Assembly (NCBI GenBank): GCA_031841125.1
Contig: CM063108.1
Coordinates: 73,194,344 to 73,258,343 of the forward strand
DNA length: 64,000 bases
From: Acanthococcus lagerstroemiae
Taxonomy: Eukaryota > Arthropoda > Insecta > Hemiptera > Eriococcidae
Direction of reading: 5' to 3'
Part shown: piece by piece, positions 35,901 through 47,263 of the stretch
How the letters are laid out: the number at the start of each line of letters is the position of its first letter
Numbering within the stretch: the first letter of the stretch is position 1
The notes under the pieces: model-generated
What the model was told of the DNA's origin: nothing
Databases searched by the model: none
Seen by the model: the letters and a program-made list of their open reading frames with translations, nothing else
Program-made: the position numbers and the translations under genes

Positions 35901-38900
35901 GCATCTTGAGCGCCTGCCTGTTCTCTTGAATTTGCTTCTGGTAGAGCTCTTGAATGAGGAGGGACTAGATTGCACTGACTTAACGTAGTTTTCGATTTTG
36001 GGGACGCCATATCAAACGTCACACGTTTTTTCACTTTATCACCGCGAGTGAAATTAGTGAGAGCGTTTAGCACTGTTTTACTGGTAGAGGGCTGTCTACA
36101 GATGTCTTCGTTGAAAAGACCGAGAGTTTTTCGTGGTACATCACTGCAAGATGCACTACTATGAGGACTTGACACAGCTCTACTGGTAGACGGTTTTGTC
36201 AATAAATTTTCTCTCGATAGGGCCAGCGTTTTTGGCGAGGCAATAGACGCCTCATCACGCTCTAGTAGCACTACATCGGGTGAACGCTGTTTTTTTTGGG
36301 TCTGAACAGCTTTATGTTGAGGCTCGTTTCCTCTTTTTTTGGACGACGATGATACCCGTTGCATCCGACGATTCAACGCTACAGGACTTATCAAGTATAC
36401 AGTTTCACCGGGATCGCAGTCGAGTTTTTCAGGAGTAAGAGGTGTGCGTTGCAGGAAGTCGGAGTTGGTGAAACGAATCCAAGAATCCTGAAAATAGAAT
36501 GTTAGTTGTATAGTATTCCTATTGAATCTTATATGGGGAGGTTCGGAAGACCAATTACTGTAAAAATACGCGTTAATAAGCAGATTTGTTACTATGTTGG
36601 GGGCTTCGCCCTCTGGGTACGTCAAGGCCGAATCCCAAACCCCTCGCCAAAACTCACTTCACTCGAGTAGTTGGTTTCTCCTCGGTGTTAGATACCTCGC
36701 TTTTCAAAGATTCATCTCAAAACAGGTACGTAGCTCATAATTTAGAATCCTATGTTTTCATCTGTATCACTTCCCCAGCCAAGCTGAAAAACGGCTGAAT
36801 TCGATAGTGAACTCGCATCTAGGAATTTAGTTGGCATGTTAAATAAAAATTTCAGATAACAAGTTTAAAGCAATGTTAGTCATCTAAAATCAAACCAGGA
36901 GCAAATAATCCAACAATAAACATTGTAATCGAATTCTGGGGCTCCATTAAGAGAAAACTTAACAACAGTTAAAATTAAACAAATTTCAAAATAATTTAAT
37001 ATGGAATGAGCGTAGAAAATTCTATTTTCATTTCATTTCTCCTCTCGTATTTCCTGATGTAAAAGCTTCGCATGTTTACTATTAATTCCGTACAGTGTGC
37101 GTCATCTGTAGAGGAGAAAGAGAACTCCAGAATCTAAGACACGCAGTAAGAGAGATGCGTTGTGCGAAGTACAACGCTGAGCCGAGCGAGTGACTGATGA
37201 CCTGGTGGCCCACCGCCAGAGGACGAAGTTTTCCAGTTAAATGTAATAATGAATTTTGGTTAGAATGATTGCATCTATACAATGGATTTCATAAAATACG
37301 TTCAACACATGTATCGGCAGCATAACATCTCAATTCTGACCAAGTATCTTCTCTTGTAGTAAACATCACGCGAAGCGTTGAACTTCAGCGAATTCACGCG
37401 TATACATATCTTGTATTCGTTACGATCTTTTCCGAATTGAGAGATCTGGTACAACTTCACGTTCCTGATTGCGATATAATTTCCCTTGCGCAAACTGCGA
37501 CTTGCTGCCATTTCAGCATCTTCGCCCAGGAATATAACTTGGAATTTGCTTCGTCCTTCATCGAAACAAGCGTACACTAGAAAGGCACACTCGACATTTT
37601 AAAAGATAATCCTCGAAGTATTAGAACATGTACGGTATTTCCACATTTTATAATTTGGATACATACAAACGAGAAAAATCTCATAAGATTACATACATGA
37701 TAGGGTTTAACTGGAACATTTTGAAACGCGTATTACTATCGATTATTTCTACTTGTAGCTCCCTCCCTCTCGATAAGAATGACGATATTCATTAGCTCTT
37801 GATGGCCAGATGACTTAACAATTCCACTTTGAGAAAATCAACGCTGTACGGGCGACAACAAATTTGAAAGATAATCTCGGATGTATATTAGAGTAACCAT
37901 TATTTACTCATGGTGGAGTTTTCTTTTTCAAATTTTCTACGAGACACTGGATTCATTTAAGTAAACTAGAAATCCTGCAAAGTTTCAGATCGATCGGACG
38001 AGAGGAAGACCACGTCAAACCTGATCTCCTTCTTATGGAAAAATACAATGTTACGACATTTTTGACGAAATTTTTTGCATTCTCCCAAGACAATATTGGA
38101 TTTGCAGGTTACGGGAGTTGTACTGCAATGCAGAAATATATTTTTGGTGGACTGAAAACCTGTAAATTAAATATAATCTCAGAAAAGTTATTAATATTTG
38201 ACCCCCTCACCTGCAGGGGTACTCCATGAGGTCGGACGTAATAGTACCACCAAAACTGAATTCAGTGACCTTGAAACCCTACAACAAATCGAATACTATC
38301 TTGGAAAAATGACTATGATATTAAACCCCACCCATAGAACACCAGGAAGTTGAATATCAAAATTATCTCAAAAATTGAATTGAGTGACCTCGAAAATCCC
38401 CTATCTCGAATTTCAATTTTTCATCATTCCTTCTCTTCTTTTAAGGCCACTCATCCGGGGTTATGGACCCACAGAGGGAAATCAAACTATATGTACGTTA
38501 CTTTTGATCTGTATCGAATGAATTTCCGAAATCTGAGAGCATCTATTTTTAACGCAATTAGGGACTCAGAAAAAAAATTTTTTACCAAGAAAGTTAAACT
38601 CCGTATATTTTTCAATACGATGATACGGGGGGCTTGAAGCACGTCTTTTTCTTATCTGACCGACCTTAATCTTCACAGGAATTTTATGTCATTGAAACCT
38701 ATCTAAGGTAAGGGGCCTATAAAATTCGGATTGTAGAAAATAATGGACACTCTAATGTACACATCCGCTGGCGTATTATGAAACTGTGCATCAACTATTT
38801 GTTCCGATCGCATGAAAACATTTTCAAAACAGAAGAAATAGCTTAAATAGGTAAGGGCATTGGAAGGGACCATTCTTCCTCAATGAAGGGCACACAAAAA

Positions 38901-39374
38901 ATGATTGCATTTCATCTAGTATCAAGCGACCCATCGAGCCAGTTTATCTCGTATACAGCCGGCAAGCGTACCATTTTGTTCAAAATGAAAAATTCAAGGA
39001 GGGGGGAGAGACTAAGACCAATTTGGCACCTTTTATCGGCCTCCCTGTCAACAAGCACAACTTACTTTCTTTCAAATTATAGATTAAAACAGAGTCCGAT
39101 CGGTTTTTTGACTTTTTCAGCAGTGATCCATCTTGAGTAATTTTACCCTAGAAATTTCATCAATAGTGATACGAATCAAAGTATAAAATATGAGCCAGAT
39201 AGTAACATACGATGAAAGAATACTCACAGCTATAATCGGGTTTTCAATAGATTCAATAAGACTTTCAATAGGGGTAAAAGTTCCTATTTTCTTCAAATTT
39301 CCAAAAAATTTCTCTGTCATGTCGAGTACTTTTTCAACTTCGTCAGCCTGCGCGAGATCCATCGTAGTGTTCAT
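26949..39374 (-). CDS. POT1: POT1-like telomere end-binding protein with extra N-terminal module
   Basis: Sixteen exons: 39374-39228, 37589-37341, 36487-35747, 35402-35247, 33531-33420, 33315-33185, 30848-30633, 30536-30388, 30227-29996, 29901-29818, 29109-28954, 28592-28496, 28247-28146, 27998-27852, 27373-27203, 27118-26949 (TGA). All phases agree: 1019 aa against about 634 in human POT1. Residues about 365-470 fit POT1 OB1 (VKVYGIIMRIL, YHMAVAIIDQT, YDLVRFNAMKV); 475-650 fit OB2 (VTDEDKRIVHELREWM, KVNLTCQIVSKK); 825-1019 fit the C-terminal OB with a zinc site (GHCHHCDG, CPKC, VDFVIACELLLQDDDD). POT1 binds single-stranded telomeric DNA within shelterin. The first 150 residues look like an additional OB fold (FQVIFLGEDAE, LRKGNYIAIRNVKLYQ), followed by a Ser/Lys-rich, probably disordered linker in exon 3. 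Exons 1 and 2 are joined by phase only (the exon 2 acceptor is a GAG), so the N-terminal fusion is less certain than the POT1 core. Confidence 0.8.
31649..31975 (+). pseudogene. Possible transposase C-terminal relic in a POT1 intron
   Basis: A short + strand frame gives GNLYQCYSCSC, resembling a decayed SWIM-type CxC motif. After a frame change near 31850 it gives VPVEAKNVPLGQKRKRGIPA, a basic tail like that of some SWIM-containing transposase-derived proteins. No catalytic region is present. The identification rests on motif memory only. Confidence 0.3.
32568..32786 (+). mobile_element. tRNA-derived SINE
   Basis: The head contains a pol III A box TGGCCGAGTGG (32580-32590) and B box GGTTCGAGCCC (32624-32634) at tRNA-like spacing, with ATAGCGCGCTGGTCTCGAAATC between them as in Ser/Leu-type tRNAs. 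The body continues past the tRNA part to about 32786. CAGGCTGACTAATGG (32553-32567) and CAGGCTGACTAACGG (32787-32801) flank it as a 15-bp duplication with one change. Length about 219 bp, inside the POT1 intron 30849-33184. It is not a working tRNA gene because the acceptor stem does not close. Confidence 0.8.
33650..33990. mobile_element. MITE copy with CAAGGTGTCTA ends
   Basis: The left end CAAGGTGTCTATAGGTTTGG and right end CCATTCTTGTAGACACCTTG form short inverted repeats. The interior has repeated CAGGAA(A/G)TT words. An inverted copy lies at about 62693-63105. This copy is in a POT1 intron. Confidence 0.6.
34129..35005. mobile_element. hAT-like element with exact 8-bp duplication, carrying a nested mariner-like piece
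   Basis: The left end CAGGGAGCGGACTTACATG and right end CATATAAATCCGCTTCCCTG are inverted repeats. TTTATTAC flanks both sides (34121-34128 and 35006-35013). The element is collinear with 25141-25470 but holds a 298-bp insertion at 34171-34468. No transposase frame survives. It lies in the POT1 intron between exons 4 and 5. Confidence 0.85.
34171..34468 (-). mobile_element. Nested Tc1/mariner-like fragment
   Basis: The ends CAGGGTGGCCCAAAAGTCAG and the complement of CTGATTTTTGGGCCACCCTG are inverted repeats of about 23 bp with one mismatch. On the minus strand the interior reads NGGHHFEHF-like sequence preceded by MRAALLQIA, resembling the C-terminal NGGHFEHL block of mariner-type transposases. 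Comparison with the empty copy at 25141 (GCGAAAATATGCGCATATATATACGTT) places the insertion inside the hAT-like element. A clean TA duplication is not visible on the left. Confidence 0.7.
38170..38440. repeat. Diverged tandem units related to 23050-23420
   Basis: Two units contain AAAACTGAATTCAGTGACCTTGAAA and AAAATTGAATTGAGTGACCTCGAAAATCCC, about 110 bp apart, inside the POT1 intron 37590-39227. They share the GAATTnAGTGACnT core with the repeats near 23150 and 23280. Confidence 0.5.
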
Positions 39375-41390
39375 GTACGACAGTTGTCACAACTAAGGTT
39401 CCTAAAAATAAGATAAGTTGTTATACTTCTTCATTGTCTTCTACAAACTGTGCGGGTGCGATGAACCAGTTTTAAATTGGGGTAAGAGTGTTTGTCAGCA
39501 TCCGAGTAAAATGAAAACAAATTTTACTAATTTTAATGAATACGAAAAATGTTTGAATAGTATGTTACAAATAGTTGAATACTGAATGCACCGCGAAAAA
39601 TACGTTAAATCTACTCATTGATACGAAAACGTATTAACGTTGACAATATTTCCACTTTGCAAAGGATGAAATATTGTACGGAGAGAAGAGAAACAATTGA
39701 ACAAAAGGGCCAGTTCGCTGCGTCACTGGTTCTAGATTCGTGATTATAGTTGCGAGTGTTTTCTGACGACGTTCATTATATTAACAAAAATAGCTCTATT
39801 ATTCATACTCCGGTCAAGAACTTGAGAATTGAAAGGCATGTCCAGTATTGTACTCAGATTGATAATCTCACAATTTATCGAAATATATAACCGACTGGTT
39901 GAACATCATGAGCTTATCAAATAAGTAGCAGTAATTCTTGTAGAAAAATGTTCACATATCCCGACGAATGGTTTCAAATTTAAGATGAAAACAAGGTGCA
40001 ACTTACTTGTTTAGATATCATAGATCGTACATGCGAACGATTCCCTGTATTCAACCACGCTCCCGCACACACGATTTTGTCTTGAAAATGTCAATAATTG
40101 TAAATGGGAATGAAAGCGGCTGGTAGAATTACTCATTTACAACAAAAAGTTGATTACTTACTATATATAGTCCGTTGTTCTGTCCCAGTATTTGGTATAG
40201 ACCAGGGATGTGTTTATTTAGTCATCAGTCGGTTTCCAAAGACATTTCTCAGCATACAGGCGATGCTCAAGAACTTCGTGATGTAGCCGTTTCTTTTCTA
40301 ATTTGGTAAGGAGCAAACGAGTGAGGTACAAATTTTTTCGCGGTAACCATATATTTCAAATCAAAATACAAGAAGAGTGATAAGGGATATTCTACCAGAG
40401 AACCCACAGAACTAGACAGAACAACAGCAGATCGAGAAAACAAAGCAGCACAGACAGATCACAGACAAACTGGACAAATAATGAAAAAACAAGCGACCTC
40501 GCGGATCGCGAGGTAGTAACAGGTATATAATTCTATAGTCTATGGTGTTTGCCATTGGGACTATGCAAATTGTAGAAGCGCTAGTGTAGAATAGGTATTT
40601 TTTGATAAGCGAATGATGCGCTAAGAATCGAAGTCTTCTTTTCGTTTTTCCCCCCGGACCCGGGAACATACCTAAAACCTCAGGACGCTACACGCACATC
40701 AGGGAAGTTCAAGGCTTCGAACTGTGAAGCTGCAAACTGCAATCACCCGGCAGACTTTGATCAACACAGAACACAGGACATACTAGAAAACTAGAATACA
40801 TTTCCATTCTCCGTTTAATTCATTCTAAGTGGCAAGCAGAAATCAAGCACTCTACCTTTACAAGACAAAAAATAAATTCAAAGGACATAAATCCAAGGAA
40901 TTTAAAAAGGCAGGATCAGGAGTTTCAAGGAATATGAACTGTCAACTTCTGATAACAATTCAGAGGGACAGGAATTTTGTTTCGATTCAAATAAACGAGG
41001 AATTTTACTTCCATTCAAATAAAGTTGTGTTCTCACTTCAGAAAACGCACATTAATGTGTTCTCACTCTTCATTACAATGTTTATAAGACGAAAAGACAT
41101 TAGCTCTATGCTCCACTCCTGTGAATTCGTGAACTGTTAATGCGAGAAAAATAATCTGTCATTTCAAAAACAAAACGTGATCTGCCAATTATTTATTCAC
41201 GTTTTTCATCAATTCCGCTACACGATTATAATAGAAGTTCCAATTCGTGGTTGAAGGCATGTTGATGGTTTTGGATGATCCCTCGATCCTGACTGATAAT
41301 AAAAGAGGAAAGTAAATAGTCAAACGAGAAACGAAATATTCGTGAAAGACCTCTGAAACAGAATACCAAAATTACCAATTACTTAATACT
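39375..41390. other. Upstream region of the POT1-like gene, no other gene seen
   Basis: It should contain the POT1 promoter and any 5' UTR exon, but no core element could be assigned. The stretch 40480-40520 contains the short palindrome GACCTCGCGGATCGCGAGGT. No coding exon was recognised. Confidence 0.4.
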
Positions 41391-41394
41391 GCTA

Positions 41395-42165
41395 ACATAT
41401 TATTTATGAGACATAACTCACATCGCATTATTCCTCGGAAAATTTCCAGATAAGAGTACCACAGAATGTTGCTTGTCCTTGGTTCGATTCAAATACATTA
41501 CTGAGAACCCATTTCATAGTTCATACAAACAAACAATACACTTACCTCTTCAGTTAATGTCTTCACTTTCTTTGAGGAAATAGTTCCTTTTTAGGACAGT
41601 ACGAGTTGCACAATACTGTCATGAGTAAAATATGAAATTACGAAATAAAACGTAAATAAGTTGCATTTGACAGATAACTTCTCATTTGTAAATCGAACCA
41701 CAGGCCTTTGCCTTAAGACCGATTTCAGGATCTAAATGCAACTGAGCTAAAACTGAACTATGATCAGTAAACAATTCACTCTTATTTGGAGAAAAACTAG
41801 AAATACTAAATACTAATGAGTATCGAGAAACAGAATAATCGTCAATAATCAATCATCAGCCGATTCGTAATTATTGGCAACAGATTACAGATTTCACGCC
41901 ATTATATTAGCGTAGCGGAAGCTTCACTGCTCGAAACCTGGAAGAGAATAAGTATATCAAAATTACCATTAATACTATGCGTGCATCACCATATGCTCCA
42001 TCAAACATAATTCACATCACATTATTCCTTGAAAATTTTACTGATAAGAGTATCAGGGAAAGTTGTACTAGGTTCCAGGTTTGATTCAAAGAAATTCTAC
42101 CTTAACTGAACTGAGGACTAATTTAAAACATTAACAAACAACAAACTTACCTGTTCTAAATCCAG
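41395..42165. repeat. Segmental duplication, two units of about 170 bp
   Basis: 41405-41570 and 41990-42160 share the order ACTCACATCGCATTATTCCT / ATTCACATCACATTATTCCT, GATAAGAGTA, a GGTT(C/T)GATTCAAA word, AAACAA(A/C)AA and CTTACCT. The copies differ at many positions. Confidence 0.6.
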
Positions 42166-42363
42166 TTATACAAATTTTACACAGTTTGAGCGTATACATT
42201 TTTGCGTAGCAGGAATCCTGAATCTAGTTTACATAAGCGGCTGATAGTATTGAAAATGTTCTTCTCGATGCGACTCATAGTATTTCAAATAATATTATCA
42301 ATTTACGAGCTTGTTCTTGGTGGGATTGATAATATTCTCGATAATATTCTTTATGGATTCGAC

Positions 42364-42518
42364 TAGCCTCTCTCGGGGCGCTTACAGCGCCCCTGGAGGC
42401 TAGGCGCTTGCAGCGCGCGCCGTCGCCGGGCTCGCCATCTTTTTACTTTTCCATCTTCGATGGAGCATTCACTCGCTTCGCTCGCGAATGCTTTCCCTCG
42501 TTGGCGCTTCGCGCCAAC
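42364..42518. repeat. Three consecutive GC-rich hairpins
   Basis: Arms: GGGGCGCT/AGCGCCCC around TAC (42375-42393, extended outward by TAGCCTC/GAGGCTA), CATTCACTCG/CTCGCGAATG around CTTCG (about 42465-42490), and GTTGGCGC/GCGCCAAC around TTC (42500-42518). The block stands out as a GC island in AT-rich DNA. Related GGCCTCCGGCC and GGCCTTCGGCC hairpins occur at 45748-45760 and near 45806. Function unknown. Confidence 0.7.
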
Positions 42519-42563
42519 TTACTTGAAACCAAGTGTCAAGTCTCAGCAATAATCATGATCACC

Positions 42564-43135
42564 CGGAGATGGGCAACACAGATCACATGAAATCTGATCT
42601 TCAATCACAGATCACATAAAATTTGATCTTAGATCACAGATCGCATGAATTTTGATCTTTGATCTGATCTCAGATCATTTGCGTTTGCCTGATCTTTGAT
42701 CTTTTTTCAGATCATTTTGTTTTGAAAATACCAGATCAGATCATCAAATTCTTTTTCTGCGATATTTTTTGAAAAATCAAATTAGTCCTAGAAAGTATGG
42801 ACAGTATCAAGTTTTAGGTTTTCTCTTGTTATTTCTTTGTGAATTGTGACTGTACAATATCAATTATGAATTAAAATTACAAGAAAGAGAATTATATTTT
42901 GATCTATGATCTGATCTCTTCGCCAAAAAACTTAAAAACTATTATAATTATGTACCTAGATCAGATATTTTTTTGCTTGGAGATCTGATCGATCTGTGAT
43001 CTGATCTTTCTGGAAAAGATCAGATCATTTAGAATGTGATCTGATCTTAGATCCATTTCCGGTTGGTGATCTTGATCTGATCTGAGATCATTTAGGGCCA
43101 GTTGTACAGTCACTTTGTGATCTTCCCCATCTCTG
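42564..43135. mobile_element. hAT-like MITE made of TGATCT/AGATCA words
   Basis: The left end CGGAGATGGGCAACACAGATCAC and right end GTGATCTTCCCCATCTCTG are imperfect inverted repeats. TGATCACC flanks both sides exactly (42556-42563 and 43136-43143). The interior consists largely of AGATCA and TGATCT in both orientations, so it can fold in many ways. Length 572 bp, non-coding. Confidence 0.85.
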
Positions 43136-43143
43136 TGATCACC

Positions 43144-46100
43144 CATTCATTTTCCCCTTCTAACAACCGCGCAAGTGATTCTTGACGTCACAAACGCGCG
43201 TATCACGCAAAAGCACGCAACTGTGTTGGCTGCAGGCTGCAGTCTGGTCCAAGAAAAATCTAAACACAACTTTTCAATGAGAATCTGCATAAGAAAAAAA
43301 AAGGGCTTGGAAATTTCACATAATATATTATAACAAGGGGACCTACGTTCAACATGTGATGCTTGTAGTCGTGACTCGTGAAATACACATTCAGTACATT
43401 ACGGAAATATATTGCTAAAATTTTAATCTTCTCCTCCATTTCTGAAATATTTGCAAAATAGCGAACACTATCTTCTCTTATGGTAAATTCAATTTAAAAA
43501 AAAGTATATAATTGTTTACATTTTCCTTGGACCGTAGAACACTATCTATTTGCGGACATACTTCTCAGCAAAACCTTCAGCGTTACGGACTTGAAACATA
43601 AGAGGGCTCATACGCGGCATATCACTGTGTCTCACAATATCTTTCAATAGGCTTCTCTCTCTTCTTTTTTCAGCTTCTCTCTCTTCTTTTTTCAACTTTT
43701 CCTTTCACATTACAATAGGCATGAATTACTGCTCCTGATTTCTCCCAGATCGCACTGAGGCATAGTTTAGCTTTGAAAATACATTTTTCAATTCTAACCG
43801 GCGACATATAAATTAAAAAATTCAAATACCTAACACGAAAATGTAATGAAATTCGGAACACAACGTGCATGGATTTTACAGCATTCATAACAATAATAAT
43901 GCCAACAAGAGAGCGTGTAATTATAGCTCACAAAGTGAAAATTGTTTTAAGGGTACCAAAAGTAGGTACCGAATTAAATACAAACTTGAAATTATGAAAA
44001 GAAATGACATAACGAAGCAAATTAAAATGTGAGCCTCCGCGTAAAAATACTACTTTTTTTTTAAATTTTTTTTTAAATGAAACTAAACGAATTTATAACA
44101 ATAACATCAAAATACTCCGGAGAATGGAAACTACCTAAATACCCACTGAAGCGAAACATAGAAACAAAACAAAGCACTGGCTGATATAGAAACGTCGTAC
44201 TAAATATCAATACAATTAATTTGCGATGTTTTCCAATCATTCAGAAGTATTTGGTCATCACTCGGCACTGAAAGTACTGTTTCTGGGTATTCTGCAACTC
44301 TCTTGGAACCAATAAATCAGATTGAAACCAAGAAGCACATCACTGGCTAATAAGGAAACGTTGTAACAAATACCAGTACAATTTTGCGATGATGATCATC
44401 AATCATTAGAAGAAGTATTTTTGGTCCTCACTCGGCACTGAAACTATACTATTCCTTGGTATTCTGCAGCTCTCGTGAAAGACAAAAATCAGATAGTAGC
44501 ACCAGGAAAATCAAACGTCGATAGTTGAGCCAATTAGATTCTGAAACAAAGAAACGCAAAACTTAATTTATATCAGAAATTCTTTATGGCATGCAGGGTT
44601 CTTTTCATCTGTAAGAACATGACTGTTCATACTCATTCTGTTGCAATCACGAATTTATGAAAACAGAAAACAACTAACAGTGTAATGATACGTATTTTTT
44701 CCACATATAGTGAGTAACTAATGGGTTACAGTATCTTACACCGAAGGAGACTAAAGGGTCAGAATCATTTGCTGCATCGAACGTTTCCCTTATCTTTGAA
44801 GTAGGCAAATAAATACGAATGTTCATGCTCATCGTTTCAACTGGGATATTGTCTTCTATTGATAGTAATTTTGTTGATTAACACATTTTCTGCGCTTCTA
44901 AACTCACCAGATCCAAGGGTAAGTCGATAAAACTAAAATAACTGTAAGCCACTAATGTCTTACTCTTCACTGAAGGATAATAAACGATGACAGGGTGCTG
45001 TTACATTATTGTAACAAATGAAAATGAACATTCGAAAGAAGCAGCTTATTCTCCCAACAACAAAGTAAACATAAACATTAAATTGTAACAGCGTTAACTC
45101 ACCAGAAAAGAACTCAACATTGACGTGCTAACAGAGGATGGATACAGTTACTCTGCAACAAACGACAAGGAACATTTGAGTAAATCGGCTATTTCAAATG
45201 TTATCCTTCCAACATATGAATAGAGCTGTAAATGTACGGCCACAGGTTGTTAGTTGACTCATCGAACGCTTTTTCAACAATTGTGGCATTATGGATGAAT
45301 ATTTTGGGGAAACTGATGTATTTATTATTGGAAAGAGCAAACCTTGACGCATATTTACATGAAAAAACAAAGTCGGTACCCTCGCCTAACGTCGCGTAAT
45401 TTGCAGTAGCTAATAGTAAATTCTCTTCAAAATAATTACCAACTTTACTTACCTTTCACAGATTTCCCAGGCGTACAGCATACAGAAGAAAACGTGTGAA
45501 ACTGAAACTAAATATTTACTTCTGTCTCAAGTAAATTATATTCTCGATAGGAAATATTAATAACTAATAAGCCATTTGCCAAAACTTCATCAATCATCAT
45601 GATTATTGCACGATAATAATTATCATGATGTCCTTGAATTTTGAATCAACCATAGCTCAAAAATAAATAAATCACGAATTAGAAAAAGGATCCTATAATC
45701 TGGATCGTTGTAGTACCTTCTCCATAGTAGACAAAACTAATCATAGCTCGGCCTCCGGCCTCGCATTAAATTCCACACAGCCAAAAGCCAAAACTAACCT
45801 AGCTCGGCCTTCGGCCTCGCTTCAAGGGAAAAGCCAAAAAAATTCCTACGCGCGATCGACACATTCAATCATTCAGGGAGTTGAAGTTGGATTTTATATT
45901 ATAGATTATACTCACGGATTCTTTCACGTCTTTCTCTTCGATGTTTCTCATTATATCTACGATTATCTTGACGTATTCTATTCTGCGTAACTGCATTATC
46001 ATAACATTTAGTAATTCGTTTGTCTCTCCAATTTAACTGTAACAAATCATTACAAGCATTAAATCTTCTATTGGCATTATTGTTCAATTGTTCGGATATT

Positions 46101-46306
46101 GTTCAATTGTTCGGATACAACCTCAATTATTCCCTACTGAGGACTGGAATCGGATTCCAAAATATCCAGAATCTTAATTGCTCGAGCTCCTTCCTTGTTG
46201 CGCCAACTGGTATTGATAAAATGGATAAAACACTGATAATAAAAACTGAACTAAAACTGAACTATGATCTGTAAGCAATTCACTCGTATTTAAAGAAATT
46301 ATTATG
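43144..46306. other. Non-coding stretch with tandem duplications
   Basis: Two adjacent units of about 165 bp lie at about 44170-44330 and 44335-44500 (both with CACTCGGCACTGAAA, GGTATTCTGCA(A/G)CTCTC and AATCAGAT). A looser echo is at 44700-45000 (CTAATGG...TCTTAC...CTGAAGGA words). The word AAAACTGAACTATGATC(A/T)GTAA(A/G)CAATTCACTC occurs at both 41750 and 46255, suggesting a larger duplicated or long-terminal structure, but no gag or pol sequence is visible between. Confidence 0.45.
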
Positions 46307-46314
46307 ATGAAAAA

Positions 46315-46452
46315 TAGTGATGGGCAGTATCGATACATTTATACATCGATGTTTTCGATACTTTGGAAATTGTGTATCGATGCATCGATACACGTTTTTA
46401 TGGAAAATATATCGATGTATCGAGCGATGCATCGATACATCGCCCACCACTA
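46315..46452. mobile_element. 138-bp hAT-like MITE built on ATCGAT words
   Basis: The ends TAGTGATGGGC and GCCCACCACTA are inverted repeats. ATGAAAAA flanks both sides exactly (46307-46314 and 46453-46460). The interior is repeated TATCGATACAT / GATGCATCG words. Confidence 0.85.
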
Positions 46453-46558
46453 ATGAAAAAGCAATTGCAATAGGGTGCTTGCAGCGCTGCGCGCGGGCAA
46501 ACACCCTAAAAATGAAGTTGAAGCATGAAGAATGAAGTAAGACTCGTGCGGCATCCAG

Positions 46559-46954
46559 GGGCGCGTTCAGAATGAACGCTCAGTTGAAAGCGTGTTCGCC
46601 CAACTCGTTCATATTGAGAGGGCGATTCGCTCAGGTATAACACTCTGAGCGTTCAGTTTCCTATTGGTTGTTTCCTCGGACAAACAACTTTTTATCCTGC
46701 TCTTGGGAAGGTGAAAAGTTACTCTTTGATGATAGGGTGATGTTATCAATTTTGCAGTGTCTTAAAATAATTATTTTATGTGTCCTAACGAGTGATTAAG
46801 CTGATTATAATTATAATTAACTTCATTTCTTATTTGTGTGGATAATAGAATGTATGCCGAATATCGTTCGTTTTCAGAGTCAACGCTCTTATTGAGTAAC
46901 TGAGGTGCAGTATGATTTATTCGGGCGTTTTTTGCTTTCATTCTGAACGCGCCC
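46559..46954. mobile_element. PIF/Harbinger-like MITE inserted into the hAT terminal repeat
   Basis: The terminal repeats GGGCGCGTTCAGAATGAA and TTCATTCTGAACGCGCCC are perfectly complementary. CAG flanks both sides (46556-46558 and 46955-46957). A three-base duplication of CWG type with GGG-starting ends suggests PIF/Harbinger. Length 396 bp, non-coding. Confidence 0.8.
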
Positions 46955-47263
46955 CAGGGATGAGAAGTTTAAGCCGATAACCGCTTAAGCCGAAGCTTAA
47001 GCTCATTATTGAACGGCTTTTAAGCGAATGAAAAAGTTAGCCATTCGCTGTTCATTAAGCGCAAAGCCAGCCAAAAAGGATACGCTGAGCAGCTTAATTA
47101 AGACATTCACATTTTCTATCAAAAAGCCGAAAAAAATCACAACACTTAATTTTTTAAGTTGAAAAATCATGTCAGCGGCCGCGGGTTCTGGGTTCCGGCT
47201 TCCGGGTTGTTCTTTGTGTTCGCCTGTTTCCTTGGTGCTTCCTGCTTCAGTGCTTCAGTGTCG

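Noticed and set aside
35735..36625. Independent 296-codon single-exon gene
   Set aside because: The frame contains exon 3 of the POT1-like gene with a CAG acceptor at 36488-36490 and a GTATGT donor at 35741-35746; the upstream ATG is in the intron.
41743..46300. LTR retrotransposon between two similar words
   Set aside because: The shared word is only about 45 bases, there is no primer-binding site or polypurine tract that I can defend, and no gag, protease, RT or integrase motif lies between.
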